This document shows positions 1 to 7,805 of a DNA stretch of 43,210 bases, piece after piece. The notes beneath the pieces were generated by a model that made no database searches, was not told where the DNA came from, and saw only the letters and a program-made list of their open reading frames with translations. This DNA comes from a virus: IMG/VR virus record IMGVR_UViG_3300040801_005051, positions 1 to 43,210 of that record. The stretch is one strand, 5' to 3'. The translations under genes were made by a program, and so were the position numbers. Numbering within the stretch: position 1 is the first letter of the stretch; each line of letters starts with the position of its first letter.

Positions 1-722
1 AGCTTCAGTCCCAGTTCCCGCCCGAGCGTCTCGGCGACCGAACGGCGGAAGTCACGAATGCTGCCGGCGATGCTGCCCTGCCCAGCGGCGCGGGAGATCT
101 TCGCCGCCAGCTCGTTTCCGCTGAAGGCCCGGTAGCGCCCGTTGGCCAGTGTCTCGTTCAGCGTCGTGAGGATGGTCCAGACCTGACTTGACCGACTGGC
201 GTTGGCGATCGTGACTCCGCAAAGCTCCGCACGGTCACGGTAGAACACCAACTCGCCGCCCTCGAACGGCTCTGTCGCCGCCTTGGGCGTCTTCTCCGGC
301 TCCTGGGGGGCGTAGGCACGGTGCAGGACGGACTCGATCACGACCGCCAAGGTGCGGCCGCTGCGAGGGAACGGCTTGCTAATGCAGTCCTTGACGCCGT
401 GCTCGAAGAGCCGCCCGGCGATGGCGAAGCCCTCGCTACCGTGGGCGGTCATCGCGATCATGGGGACGTCGCGCATCGTCCGGCTCTGGTGAATCTCCCT
501 GGCCAGGTGCTCTCCGTACTCCACGCACGCCAGCCCGCGATCGTGCCGGACCGGAATCTGGAGGTCGAGCAGGACGTAGGTGAACCCCCCATCGGTGATA
601 TGCCCCCTCGCCTCCTCCTGGGACCGGGCCCAGGCGTGCTCGTGCCCGAGCGAATCAAGGGTGTCGGCCACCGATTCGGCGATGTCCGGGTCGTCTTCCA
701 CAATCAGTGCGCGATGCTTCAT
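1..722 (-). CDS. Response regulator, receiver plus C-terminal winged-helix-like domain (3' end cut by window edge)
   Basis: I translated this directly; it has no stop inside the window, so only the first 240 codons are present. Residues 1-120 form a receiver domain: acidic pair D10/D11, phosphoacceptor D53 in LLDLQIP, T92 in MTAHG and K116 in SKPFP. Residues 155-240 form a second domain, helical and basic (FSGNELAAKI, GSIRDFRRSV), which looks like a winged helix and suggests DNA binding or protein contact. The ATG lies 9 bp after the stop of the histidine kinase, so the two are almost certainly a cognate pair in one operon. The receiver assignment is firm. The output domain and its target are inference. 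Confidence 0.85.
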   Translation of the reverse strand, partial: MKHRALIVEDDPDIAESVADTLDSLGHEHAWARSQEEARGHITDGGFTYVLLDLQIPVRHDRGLACVEYGEHLAREIHQSRTMRDVPMIAMTAHGSEGFAIAGRLFEHGVKDCISKPFPRSGRTLAVVIESVLHRAYAPQEPEKTPKAATEPFEGGELVFYRDRAELCGVTIANASRSSQVWTILTTLNETLANGRYRAFSGNELAAKISRAAGQGSIAGSIRDFRRSVAETLGRELGLK

Positions 723-731
723 GACACAGGC

Positions 732-1892
732 TCAACCGACCGGCAAGATGATCGTCACGGTCGTTCCTTCGTTCTCCTTGCTGTCGATCGTCAGCCGCCC
801 GCCGTGGGCGGCCACGTACCGACGGGCGTTGCACAGCCCGAAGCCGGTCCCCACTTTGCGGCGGCTGGTGCGCCCGGGCAGGCACTCGCGAATCTCGTCC
901 AGGTTTGCGGCTGGGATGCCCTGGCCTGTATCGCGGACGGAAAGATGCACCTGCTTTCCGCGCCGAACCGCTCGAATCTCAATCTCGCCGCGGGGGCCGG
1001 CGGCATCGGCGGGGAGGAAGTCGTACGCGTTCTTCAGGATGTTCGCGATAGCGGTCACGATCTGGACCCGTGACACCTTGATGACGACGTCACGTGGGGC
1101 GGTGACATTGAGTGCCACGTTGCGGGGGCTGACGTTCCTCGCCTTGAGGTTCTGCGAAACGATGCTGCGGGCTTCGGTGATCAGGTCGGTTAGGTCTGCC
1201 GGTACTCGCTCATCCGAGATGGGGCGGGCCGAATTGCGCATTTCCTCCGTCAGCCGTTCTATGAACGACAGCCGCTCGGCCATCTTCAGCGACTTGCGCT
1301 TAAGAAACGCTGGATCAAGCTCATCGGCCTGCTGCCGCTCGATGATCGCGGCGTTGTCCTCCTTCAACGCGGTCAGGACGCTTCTGATCTCGTGGACGGT
1401 CGCGCCGATCAACGTGTCGTAGAGCTGCTCGGCCAGTCGACGGGCCTTCTCGGCCGCGTCCTTGCCGTGATCGGCCTCGAGCTCCTGGTAGAGCGCAAGC
1501 ACCAGATCGACGCCACGCTTGTTCTTCTTCGCCTCGCGGGCGGCTGCACGCCGGCGTTCTGCGCTCCGTTTCGCTGCCTTCCGCACGTAGGTGTGGCTGT
1601 CGCCCTCGAACCCGTCGAGCAAGGCCGCCAGTTCGTTATCGGGGATGGCCCCCAACGCGTCCGCCACGTCGCGACGCACTTCCCACTTCGGGTCGGCGGC
1701 CAGTAGCACCAGCAGCGAACGGAACGGCTCGCCCGCCTGGCCCTCTGAAAGCGGCCCGACCAACCGCTTCACGATCTCGCGTCGCTGCGGCCAGTCGATC
1801 GACTCTCGGTTGGCCTGTAGCGATGCCAGCGCCTCGGTCAGGTCGACCGACGACGACGCGGTCGCCGCGGACCGTGAGGCGGTGCTGGCCAT
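732..1892 (-). CDS. HEAT-repeat histidine kinase (soluble, GHKL ATPase)
   Basis: This 386-residue protein has no signal peptide or membrane segment, so the sensor is cytoplasmic. Residues 56-115 look like HEAT/armadillo repeats (DPKWEVRRDVADALG, DSHTYVRKAAKRS). Residues 130-225 are a helical dimerisation region with a candidate phospho-histidine H167 (VHEIRSVLT). The GHKL ATPase domain has an N-box (NILKN, 284-288), G1 (DTGQGIP, 321-327) and G2 (GTGFGL, 348-353). The ATG at 1892 shares one base with the TGA of the upstream ATPase gene, a TGATG coupling, and was preferred over a longer ORF that overlaps that gene. The repeats probably sense a partner protein or nucleic acid. It is followed directly by the response regulator. 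Confidence 0.85.
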   Translation of the reverse strand: MASTASRSAATASSSVDLTEALASLQANRESIDWPQRREIVKRLVGPLSEGQAGEPFRSLLVLLAADPKWEVRRDVADALGAIPDNELAALLDGFEGDSHTYVRKAAKRSAERRRAAAREAKKNKRGVDLVLALYQELEADHGKDAAEKARRLAEQLYDTLIGATVHEIRSVLTALKEDNAAIIERQQADELDPAFLKRKSLKMAERLSFIERLTEEMRNSARPISDERVPADLTDLITEARSIVSQNLKARNVSPRNVALNVTAPRDVVIKVSRVQIVTAIANILKNAYDFLPADAAGPRGEIEIRAVRRGKQVHLSVRDTGQGIPAANLDEIRECLPGRTSRRKVGTGFGLCNARRYVAAHGGRLTIDSKENEGTTVTIILPVG

Positions 1893-3823
1893 CAGTAGGC
1901 GTACCTTTCCTGGCGGCGCTTGAATGCCTGCTCGCCGCCCTCGAGCAGGTTGACGATGGACTCGCGGCACGCGTCCACGTCGCCGCACACGGAGGTGCGG
2001 GCTCGCCCGCCGTCGGACTCGAGGACGAAGACGCGTTCGGCGTCCGCGAGCACCGGGATATTCGGGTTGTGGGTCACGAACACCAACTGCCGCGCCGCCT
2101 TCGCCGTCCGGATGCTTTCGACCACCGACTCGCAGATGAAGCGGTTGTCGAGATTGTCTTCGGGCTGATCGACGAGCAGCGGCGTATCGCTGTCGAGCAG
2201 CAGGATCGGCAAGATCGTCGTGCACTTCTGCCCGGTGGAGAGCGCCGAGGACTCCTTGTAGCTGTCGCAGTCTTTCAGTTCGATGCACGGCCGGTCGGCC
2301 AGCTCGACGGACTCGATGGAGTAAAGAGCATCGGCGGTGCGAAGGCCGTCCACCACCTTGCGGGCTTGGTCGGCGTTGAGGCTCGTTGCCGCCTGGAGCC
2401 CCTCGACGTCTTCGCTTCGGATGAGGGCGACGAGTTCCATCGGCGTAACCCGCTCGACGATCTGCTGGGCCACCATGCCGCGTTTGACGCGGACCCCGTC
2501 CAGCAGGCTTTCCACGAGGTTGCGATACTCACCAAGGTGGCCTGACTGCTCGACGGTGACGCGGATGGCACCATGGAGTGCGTTGTTGATCCGTTCGGCG
2601 ATGCCACGGCGGATCGCGTACCGCTGATCCCGCAACTCCGACAGCTTCCGGAGGAGATCCGTCCGTTCGTCCTGCAGCTTCGCCTGCTTGTCGATCAGCG
2701 CATCGCGGTCACGTTCCTTTGTTCGCAGGCCGTTCAGCAGCTTCTCCAGCCGCGTCCGCTCAGACGCTTGGCCGCGAATGGCCGAATCCGCCTGTAGCAA
2801 CCTCTGGTACGCCGCCTCCTGTTCGGCGTGCGTCGTGGTGAGCGCCGTGCCCGCGTCGCCCAGCGCGTCCTGCAGGCGCGTGATCACGTTTCGAGACTGT
2901 CGCATCAGATCGTCGATTTCGACTCCACCGTCGAGCAGCTTCTGGCGAACAACCTTGATGGCCTCGCCGTTCGCGCCATTGGTCAAGTCGTCGGGAATCA
3001 GCTGGCGCGCCTGAGATTCAACCTGCCCCTGTAGAGCTTCAACCTTCTCGTCGTAGTCCTGCAGGAACTGCCACAGACCATCCATGGCATCTGATTCACG
3101 CTGCCGCATGGTCTTGGCCTGCTGCCCCTTCGTCACCTCTTCGGCGTTCTGTCCGGTTATCGGGCCGAGGCCCTTGAGCTTCTCATCGATGCCGCCTTTC
3201 GATGCGAGCTCGGTGTTCTTCGTCTCGATATCCTCTTGAAGCGGCGCAATCGCCGTGGCGTTGGTTGCGAGCTTGGAGGTGAGCGTGCGAAGCTCCGCGT
3301 TGATCGCGGCAATCTCGGCCCCTGCGAAGGTGTCGATCAGCGAAAGCTGCGATTGCGACTGCTCGGCAATGCGCTCGATCTCGTTCTGGCTGTAGATGTG
3401 CGCGCGAAACACCCCGTTGCCGGCGGCGTTGGGACGCAGGCTGATGTCAGTGGCCGCGCCGTCGGCGGTCACCACCACCGGGTCGTCCTGCCATGAGCGG
3501 ATGACGCGGTAGGCCAGACCGTCGCGAGTTTCGATCCCCACCTCGATCGTGCCGTTGCCGAGGTTAGCCTTGACCAGATTCTCGATCCGGTGCCGCTCTG
3601 CGCTGTTTCCGGCCGGAAGTGCGTCGAGCGCGTAACGCACGAGTTCAAGAACCGTCGTCTTCCCAGTGCCGCGGGCCCCGATGAGGCAGTTCAGCCCCTC
3701 GGCCAGATCGAGTTGGATGCCGTCGAGAAAGCCCCCGCTGATGGCAAAGCTGCGGATACGATGCGTGCCGGATTGAGCGGAGTCAGCGAGAGAGGGGGCC
3801 GGAGCCGTCGTGATGCCTTCCAT
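1892..3823 (-). CDS. SMC/RecF-like ABC ATPase with coiled coil
   Basis: A 643-residue ABC-type ATPase. It has Walker A GARGTGKTT near residue 50, long coiled-coil segments in the middle (roughly 180-420), an ABC signature (ALSTGQK) near 530, Walker B LLVDQPEDNLDN and an H-loop FVTHNPN. The QPEDNLDN form of Walker B resembles TrlF/OLD-type defence ATPases, but there is no PHP nuclease domain. The protein may act on DNA ends or as a nucleotide-driven clamp; that is inference. It is the first gene of a tightly coupled operon with the HEAT-repeat kinase and response regulator, behind its own sigma70-like promoter. Confidence 0.8.
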   Translation of the reverse strand: MEGITTAPAPSLADSAQSGTHRIRSFAISGGFLDGIQLDLAEGLNCLIGARGTGKTTVLELVRYALDALPAGNSAERHRIENLVKANLGNGTIEVGIETRDGLAYRVIRSWQDDPVVVTADGAATDISLRPNAAGNGVFRAHIYSQNEIERIAEQSQSQLSLIDTFAGAEIAAINAELRTLTSKLATNATAIAPLQEDIETKNTELASKGGIDEKLKGLGPITGQNAEEVTKGQQAKTMRQRESDAMDGLWQFLQDYDEKVEALQGQVESQARQLIPDDLTNGANGEAIKVVRQKLLDGGVEIDDLMRQSRNVITRLQDALGDAGTALTTTHAEQEAAYQRLLQADSAIRGQASERTRLEKLLNGLRTKERDRDALIDKQAKLQDERTDLLRKLSELRDQRYAIRRGIAERINNALHGAIRVTVEQSGHLGEYRNLVESLLDGVRVKRGMVAQQIVERVTPMELVALIRSEDVEGLQAATSLNADQARKVVDGLRTADALYSIESVELADRPCIELKDCDSYKESSALSTGQKCTTILPILLLDSDTPLLVDQPEDNLDNRFICESVVESIRTAKAARQLVFVTHNPNIPVLADAERVFVLESDGGRARTSVCGDVDACRESIVNLLEGGEQAFKRRQERYAY

Positions 3824-3919
3824 CGGTGGTCATATCCCCGTCAGTGGTGCTTCGGCTCATCACGCATCCTGCGGTTTCTCATGGCCGGACAGTCCTTGGC
3901 CTCTCTAGCCGATGCGATC

Positions 3920-3948
3920 AATATGTTTGGTTCGTGTTCGGTTGTCAA
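3920..3948 (-). promoter_or_regulatory. Sigma70-type promoter for the ATPase-kinase-regulator operon
   Basis: Read on the minus strand, a perfect -35 TTGACA (3943-3948) is followed after 17 bp by CATATT (3920-3925), a 4/6 match to TATAAT. It lies in the 141-bp gap between the DUF3732 gene and the SMC-like ATPase, about 95 bp before the ATG at 3823. The second operon can therefore be transcribed independently of the ABC-3C genes. Confidence 0.6.
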
Positions 3949-3964
3949 GTTTGCTCCCGCCGAC

Positions 3965-5911
3965 TTAGGCTTGCAGCCAATCGTCCGGCACAAGCTTCTG
4001 GCCGCCGCGCCACCTCTCGACCACGCTCTCCTGGAACCATGGCTCCGCGATGTCCGCGTGATCAGTCATGATGATCTGCAGACGACCATCCAGGGAGTCG
4101 GCAACGTCCTTCGAGATCAGATACATCTGAGCGACAGCCTGTCGGTCGTCATCTCCGACCTCCCCTGGGCCAGCCTCAACGTCAGGATCCTGCGGAAAGT
4201 ACACCTGCGACGGTTGGTCAACGAAGAGGAATCGTGGGACGGGCCGTTGCTTCATGACAAATAATCGGTGTAGCGCCAGGTGGGCAATCAGGTGATAGCC
4301 GACCCAATTGGCCCCACTGCCCATGCGCTCCATTGGCACGGGTCCGTCGTCAGTGTCAGCTACCACGGTCAGCCGCTTTGGGTCCAATCGAAGAGGTGAG
4401 TCTGCAAACTCCAGATTTAGGCGTCGCGCCCACTCGGACATGTCTTGCGTCATGCGGCCGATGAAAGACTGCATGCGTTCCTCAACTACCTCATCGCTCA
4501 ATTCTTCGGCGAGAGCCTCCGCCTCGCGCTTCAATCGCTCGATCTCTTGTCGCAGGTCGCTGTCATCTGCAGCTTCGGGCAGGCTCTCTAGATAAAGAGC
4601 TACGCGACCCATGATGTACGAGCGGCGTGCAAGGCTGTCACGAATGCGTTCAATCTCCACGTTCGTGCGTTGCAATGCATCCAACGCCTCTCTGTTCTCG
4701 CGTAGCCGCGTCTTGGCAGCGTCGAGACGTTCACGCAAGGTCCGAAGCACCTCATCCATCTGTGGAGACCGCTCCTGAACAGACCGCACTTCCTGAGAAA
4801 GGCGCTCGACCGCCGAAGAAAACTGCTCAACACCCGGCAGTGCGCCTTGCTGAAGCGATGTCTGGCAGAGCGGACAAGCGTGACCCGCGTCCTCGTCGCC
4901 ATCGCCGAATAGCTCGATGCTCTTCAACCGAGCGATTTGCGCCGACCCCTCTTTTGTGAAACCTTCGCGATCAGCTGCTAAGGCCTCGGCCGCCTCCAGT
5001 TGAGTCTTCACCGACCGCATCTCCTCGATCAGACGTCTCCGCTCCTCCTGCATTTGTTGAAACTGATCACCCGCATCTGTTAGCGCCTGCTCCTGCTCGA
5101 AGGGCAGGCGTTGAACCTCTCGTAGTAAATCGACGCTTGTCTCCCATGATTCAGGCAAGCGCTCCGTCTGGACGAGACCGAGGTCACGTACTTCCGCGAG
5201 CAGAGTGTGCGCTCGGCTCACGCCCGTACCGCGGATGGCATCAAGCTCGGCCAACTTCTTCTCAGCAGACTTCAGATCCCGCCGAAGCTGCCTTAGCTTC
5301 TGCATCTTCGCAACATGATCATCTGTCACCGCTCCGAGGAAGTAGGGAAGCACGTCCTTGATCGCCTGCGGAACAAATGGCTCGCTCTGCTTGTGGAACA
5401 GGTGCCGCTGGCTGATAACCTCACTTTGCTGCTGAAAGCAGAAGAAGAGGGCATGCCGGATGTTCGCGGAAAGCGCGGCTCTAGTCTGGCCCGACGGGGG
5501 CTCATGCACGTTAGCGCGAATCCCGGCATGTGCAGTAAGCAATCCTTCTAGCGCCCTTGGGTTTGTCGTCTGCCGAAGCCCGGCGTATTCGGGCACCTCA
5601 ACGTCCGCCCCAACGGAGTAATACACGTCAGACGATGCTTGGGCTCCGCTACTGGGAAGCCTTCGCGCGACAAAGACCTGCCCCTCGGGAACGCTCAACC
5701 GAAGGCCAACCCATTCCACCGCTCGGCGGATCACACCTTCTGGAATCCGACACTCGCCGCTGCCCATGCAGTAGTCGACAATCTCGATCAACGCGGTCTT
5801 GCCCGTCTTTGAGGCACCCGTGATGATGTTGAGTTGTCCGAGCCGCAGCGATAGTACCCGTCGTTGCTCGTTGATGCCGTACAACACGATGTCCAGTAGC
5901 TGAAAGCTCAT
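3965..5911 (-). CDS. ABC-3C system ATPase (DUF3732 family)
   Basis: A 648-residue Rad50/SMC-like ATPase. It has Walker A GASKTGKTALIEIVDYC near residue 30, a long coiled coil with a CPLC zinc-hook-like motif near its middle, an ABC signature region MGSGANWVGYHL, and the Walker B variant FLFVDQPSQVYFP typical of DUF3732. In ABC three-component systems this is the motor that senses or threads nucleic acid and licenses the effector. The ATG at 5911 overlaps the stop of the middle-component gene (ATGA); a longer in-frame start at 5968 would overlap it by 61 bp and was rejected. It is the last gene of the ABC-3C set. Confidence 0.87.
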   Translation of the reverse strand: MSFQLLDIVLYGINEQRRVLSLRLGQLNIITGASKTGKTALIEIVDYCMGSGECRIPEGVIRRAVEWVGLRLSVPEGQVFVARRLPSSGAQASSDVYYSVGADVEVPEYAGLRQTTNPRALEGLLTAHAGIRANVHEPPSGQTRAALSANIRHALFFCFQQQSEVISQRHLFHKQSEPFVPQAIKDVLPYFLGAVTDDHVAKMQKLRQLRRDLKSAEKKLAELDAIRGTGVSRAHTLLAEVRDLGLVQTERLPESWETSVDLLREVQRLPFEQEQALTDAGDQFQQMQEERRRLIEEMRSVKTQLEAAEALAADREGFTKEGSAQIARLKSIELFGDGDEDAGHACPLCQTSLQQGALPGVEQFSSAVERLSQEVRSVQERSPQMDEVLRTLRERLDAAKTRLRENREALDALQRTNVEIERIRDSLARRSYIMGRVALYLESLPEAADDSDLRQEIERLKREAEALAEELSDEVVEERMQSFIGRMTQDMSEWARRLNLEFADSPLRLDPKRLTVVADTDDGPVPMERMGSGANWVGYHLIAHLALHRLFVMKQRPVPRFLFVDQPSQVYFPQDPDVEAGPGEVGDDDRQAVAQMYLISKDVADSLDGRLQIIMTDHADIAEPWFQESVVERWRGGQKLVPDDWLQA

Positions 5912-6405
5912 GGTTGGATTCCCCAAAGTGCCATCACTGTTGCCGGTGAGCCCGCCGCCGCCAGCCACTTGCCCACGAATATCGCTTTGATGACGCAGTC
6001 TTTCGGTTCGGCCTCCAGCGACTGATACGACCTCCGCAGGGCGGCTTCCGTTCTGTCAGTCGTAAGCGAGGCGTCCTCTTGCATCGCAAACCACGCCCTG
6101 CTGCAGCCGAAGAGAATGGCTTCACGAGCAAATGGCTTCAGCGAGACAAGGCGCTCGTGGAACAGCACGCGTGCCGACGCGTTGACCTGAATCCACATGG
6201 GCAACGATGTGCGGCGGTCGCGAGGGAGCAAGTCCCTCGTTGGTTTGTGAAGTGTGATTGGCAGGATCATGAAAGCCAGACCGAGAGGAAGACCTCGGTT
6301 GGCATCTGCCTGGTAGCCAGCGATAGCGGCGGTCATCCCCAAGCAACAGAACGCGGGGTTAAGAAGATTGGCCTCTTCGTGGGGGCGTTCAGTCCACTCG
6401 GTCAT
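5908..6405 (-). CDS. ABC-3C system middle component
   Basis: A 165-residue mostly helical protein (NLLNPAFCCLGMTAAIAGY near the start). Its size, composition and position between the effector and the DUF3732 ATPase fit the middle component of ABC three-component systems, which is thought to bridge the other two. Both ends overlap neighbours by 4 bp (ATGA), so the three genes are translationally coupled. No catalytic motif is visible. The family call rests on context plus the opening NxxxNPxF-like motif. Confidence 0.75.
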   Translation of the reverse strand: MTEWTERPHEEANLLNPAFCCLGMTAAIAGYQADANRGLPLGLAFMILPITLHKPTRDLLPRDRRTSLPMWIQVNASARVLFHERLVSLKPFAREAILFGCSRAWFAMQEDASLTTDRTEAALRRSYQSLEAEPKDCVIKAIFVGKWLAAAGSPATVMALWGIQP

Positions 6406-7625
6406 CGGCGCACCTCCTCCGTTGCCGGTTCAAGCAGTAGGCGAAGGCGTGCTTCGAACTCGGGGTGCCAACCGATCTTAAGTTCATCGGCGAGAATGTG
6501 GAACGAGCCCCGGGCGACGAACCCATCTCGACACTGCGGGCGAATACGTGGAAGGTCACCGGTCTCAATCCACTTGTAGAGATTAGTGGCTGCGCGGCGC
6601 AACTCATCCTCAGCAGCTGACTCACCGAGTTCGTCGCGCATGATGAGGAAGTGAGACTGCCAAGCGTCTTTGAGGCGTGTGCCATACCGATCGAGATCGC
6701 CAACACCCACCAGCTCTTCACGGACCCAACGTGAACGCTGCACAAACGCCCGGTAGTAGTCTCGGATCGCGCGGACGACACGGGCATTGCTGATTTGAAT
6801 GAGGCGCAACTGATGGACGAAGACCCTCTCGGAATATCCAGTCGCGTCGACCTCCAACTGCTCAATGTCGTCATCGATTGGCAGGTTGTCTTCACGCAGC
6901 GACTCACGCAGGTTGTTGATCTCGTCCAGAAGCTCGGCACTCAGGATCGGAACGCCGCGATCCGCAGCCAGATGCCGAATCACTCGACGGAACCACCACC
7001 CCTCAAGGCGGCCCAGGAAAGCATCCAGGAAATGGCGGTCAACTGCGTAGAACACCTCCTGCCGGATGTCAGCATCAAGCGATGTGATCGATGATGCAGA
7101 ATCGACGACGATCACATCGTCGAGCAGTTGCTGCTGCTTCGTTCCATCCAACGCCTTGAAGGCTGTGTAGGCTGTAGCATTGGTCTGGTTGGTGGAAGTC
7201 GCCGCCGTTGACCGAAGTCGATCCAACGCACCCGACACATCCCGGCCCACACCTGGCCTCAGCATTTCAGCTGCCGAACCTGAGCCTGCCGACGCTGTAG
7301 TGACCAAGATGAATCGTGACCCCAGGTGTAGTGACCCGCTCGCGACGCCCTCACACCAGATGCGCAACGTCTTCCATAGATCGACCGACGCATCAGTCAG
7401 ATCAGCGGCTCGGTTGACGTGATGCTTCGTCTGCAGCAGCTCCGGCGGCGATCCCTGCTGGTCGAACACGACGTCGTCAAGCGTCTCGATGCAAACCTGG
7501 AAGTCGGCTTCCTGCCGCATTCTCCGTAGCGCTTCCAACAAGCTGTACCGACACTGGTAAAAGTACCCCGTGGCAGAAGCCGCCGCAGAGAAGGGATATC
7601 CGTTTGCCAAAGCTTCGCCCGTCAT
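6402..7625 (-). CDS. ABC-3C effector with Cap4-like nuclease N-domain
   Basis: A 407-residue protein. The N-terminal region (about 14-120) reads YFYQCRYSLLEAL, then ETLDDVVF, then LLQTKHH. This is the E/D...QxK arrangement of a Cap4-type PD-(D/E)XK DNA endonuclease, with the acidic residue in LDDV and the lysine in QTK likely catalytic. The C-terminal half (about 220-407) is helical and resembles the ABC-3C effector C-terminal domains that dock on the middle component. It is coupled to the small ORF upstream by ATGA. Nuclease activity is inferred from the motif; the exact C-terminal domain subtype is not certain. Confidence 0.78.
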   Translation of the reverse strand: MTGEALANGYPFSAAASATGYFYQCRYSLLEALRRMRQEADFQVCIETLDDVVFDQQGSPPELLQTKHHVNRAADLTDASVDLWKTLRIWCEGVASGSLHLGSRFILVTTASAGSGSAAEMLRPGVGRDVSGALDRLRSTAATSTNQTNATAYTAFKALDGTKQQQLLDDVIVVDSASSITSLDADIRQEVFYAVDRHFLDAFLGRLEGWWFRRVIRHLAADRGVPILSAELLDEINNLRESLREDNLPIDDDIEQLEVDATGYSERVFVHQLRLIQISNARVVRAIRDYYRAFVQRSRWVREELVGVGDLDRYGTRLKDAWQSHFLIMRDELGESAAEDELRRAATNLYKWIETGDLPRIRPQCRDGFVARGSFHILADELKIGWHPEFEARLRLLLEPATEEVRR

Positions 7626-7780
7626 GCCTTCACCCCCGAAGCTTTCCCGCCTTTCATCACGAGTGCGATGCCCGTGAACTGCTCGATATCGTCCAGCAGG
7701 TTCTCAATAGCGATGCGAATCCCCCGCGGCTCGCCCTGCGGCAGGAGGAACTGGATCGTCTGTGGCCGTTTGTCGGTCAT
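7622..7780 (-). CDS. 52-residue small ORF, GIY-YIG-leader-like start
   Basis: This short ORF has an ATG at 7780, 25 bp after the type ISP stop, and its TGA overlaps the effector ATG (ATGA). The first 24 residues (with TIQFLLPQGEPRGIRIA) closely resemble the N-terminal leader of GIY-YIG nuclease family proteins. The remainder (IENLLDDIEQFTGIALVMKG) does not, and no GIY-YIG catalytic core follows. It may be the fused remnant of such a gene or a genuine small partner of the ABC-3C system; coupling argues that it is translated. Function unknown. Confidence 0.5.
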   Translation of the reverse strand: MTDKRPQTIQFLLPQGEPRGIRIAIENLLDDIEQFTGIALVMKGGKASGVKA

Positions 7781-7805
7781 GCTTTCGCCTTGTCATTAAC
7801 TCAAA

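Noticed and set aside
1893-2288. Upstream extension of the HEAT-repeat kinase
   Set aside because: It would overlap the SMC-like ATPase by about 400 bp in an arginine-rich shadow frame; the coupled ATG at 1892 is better.
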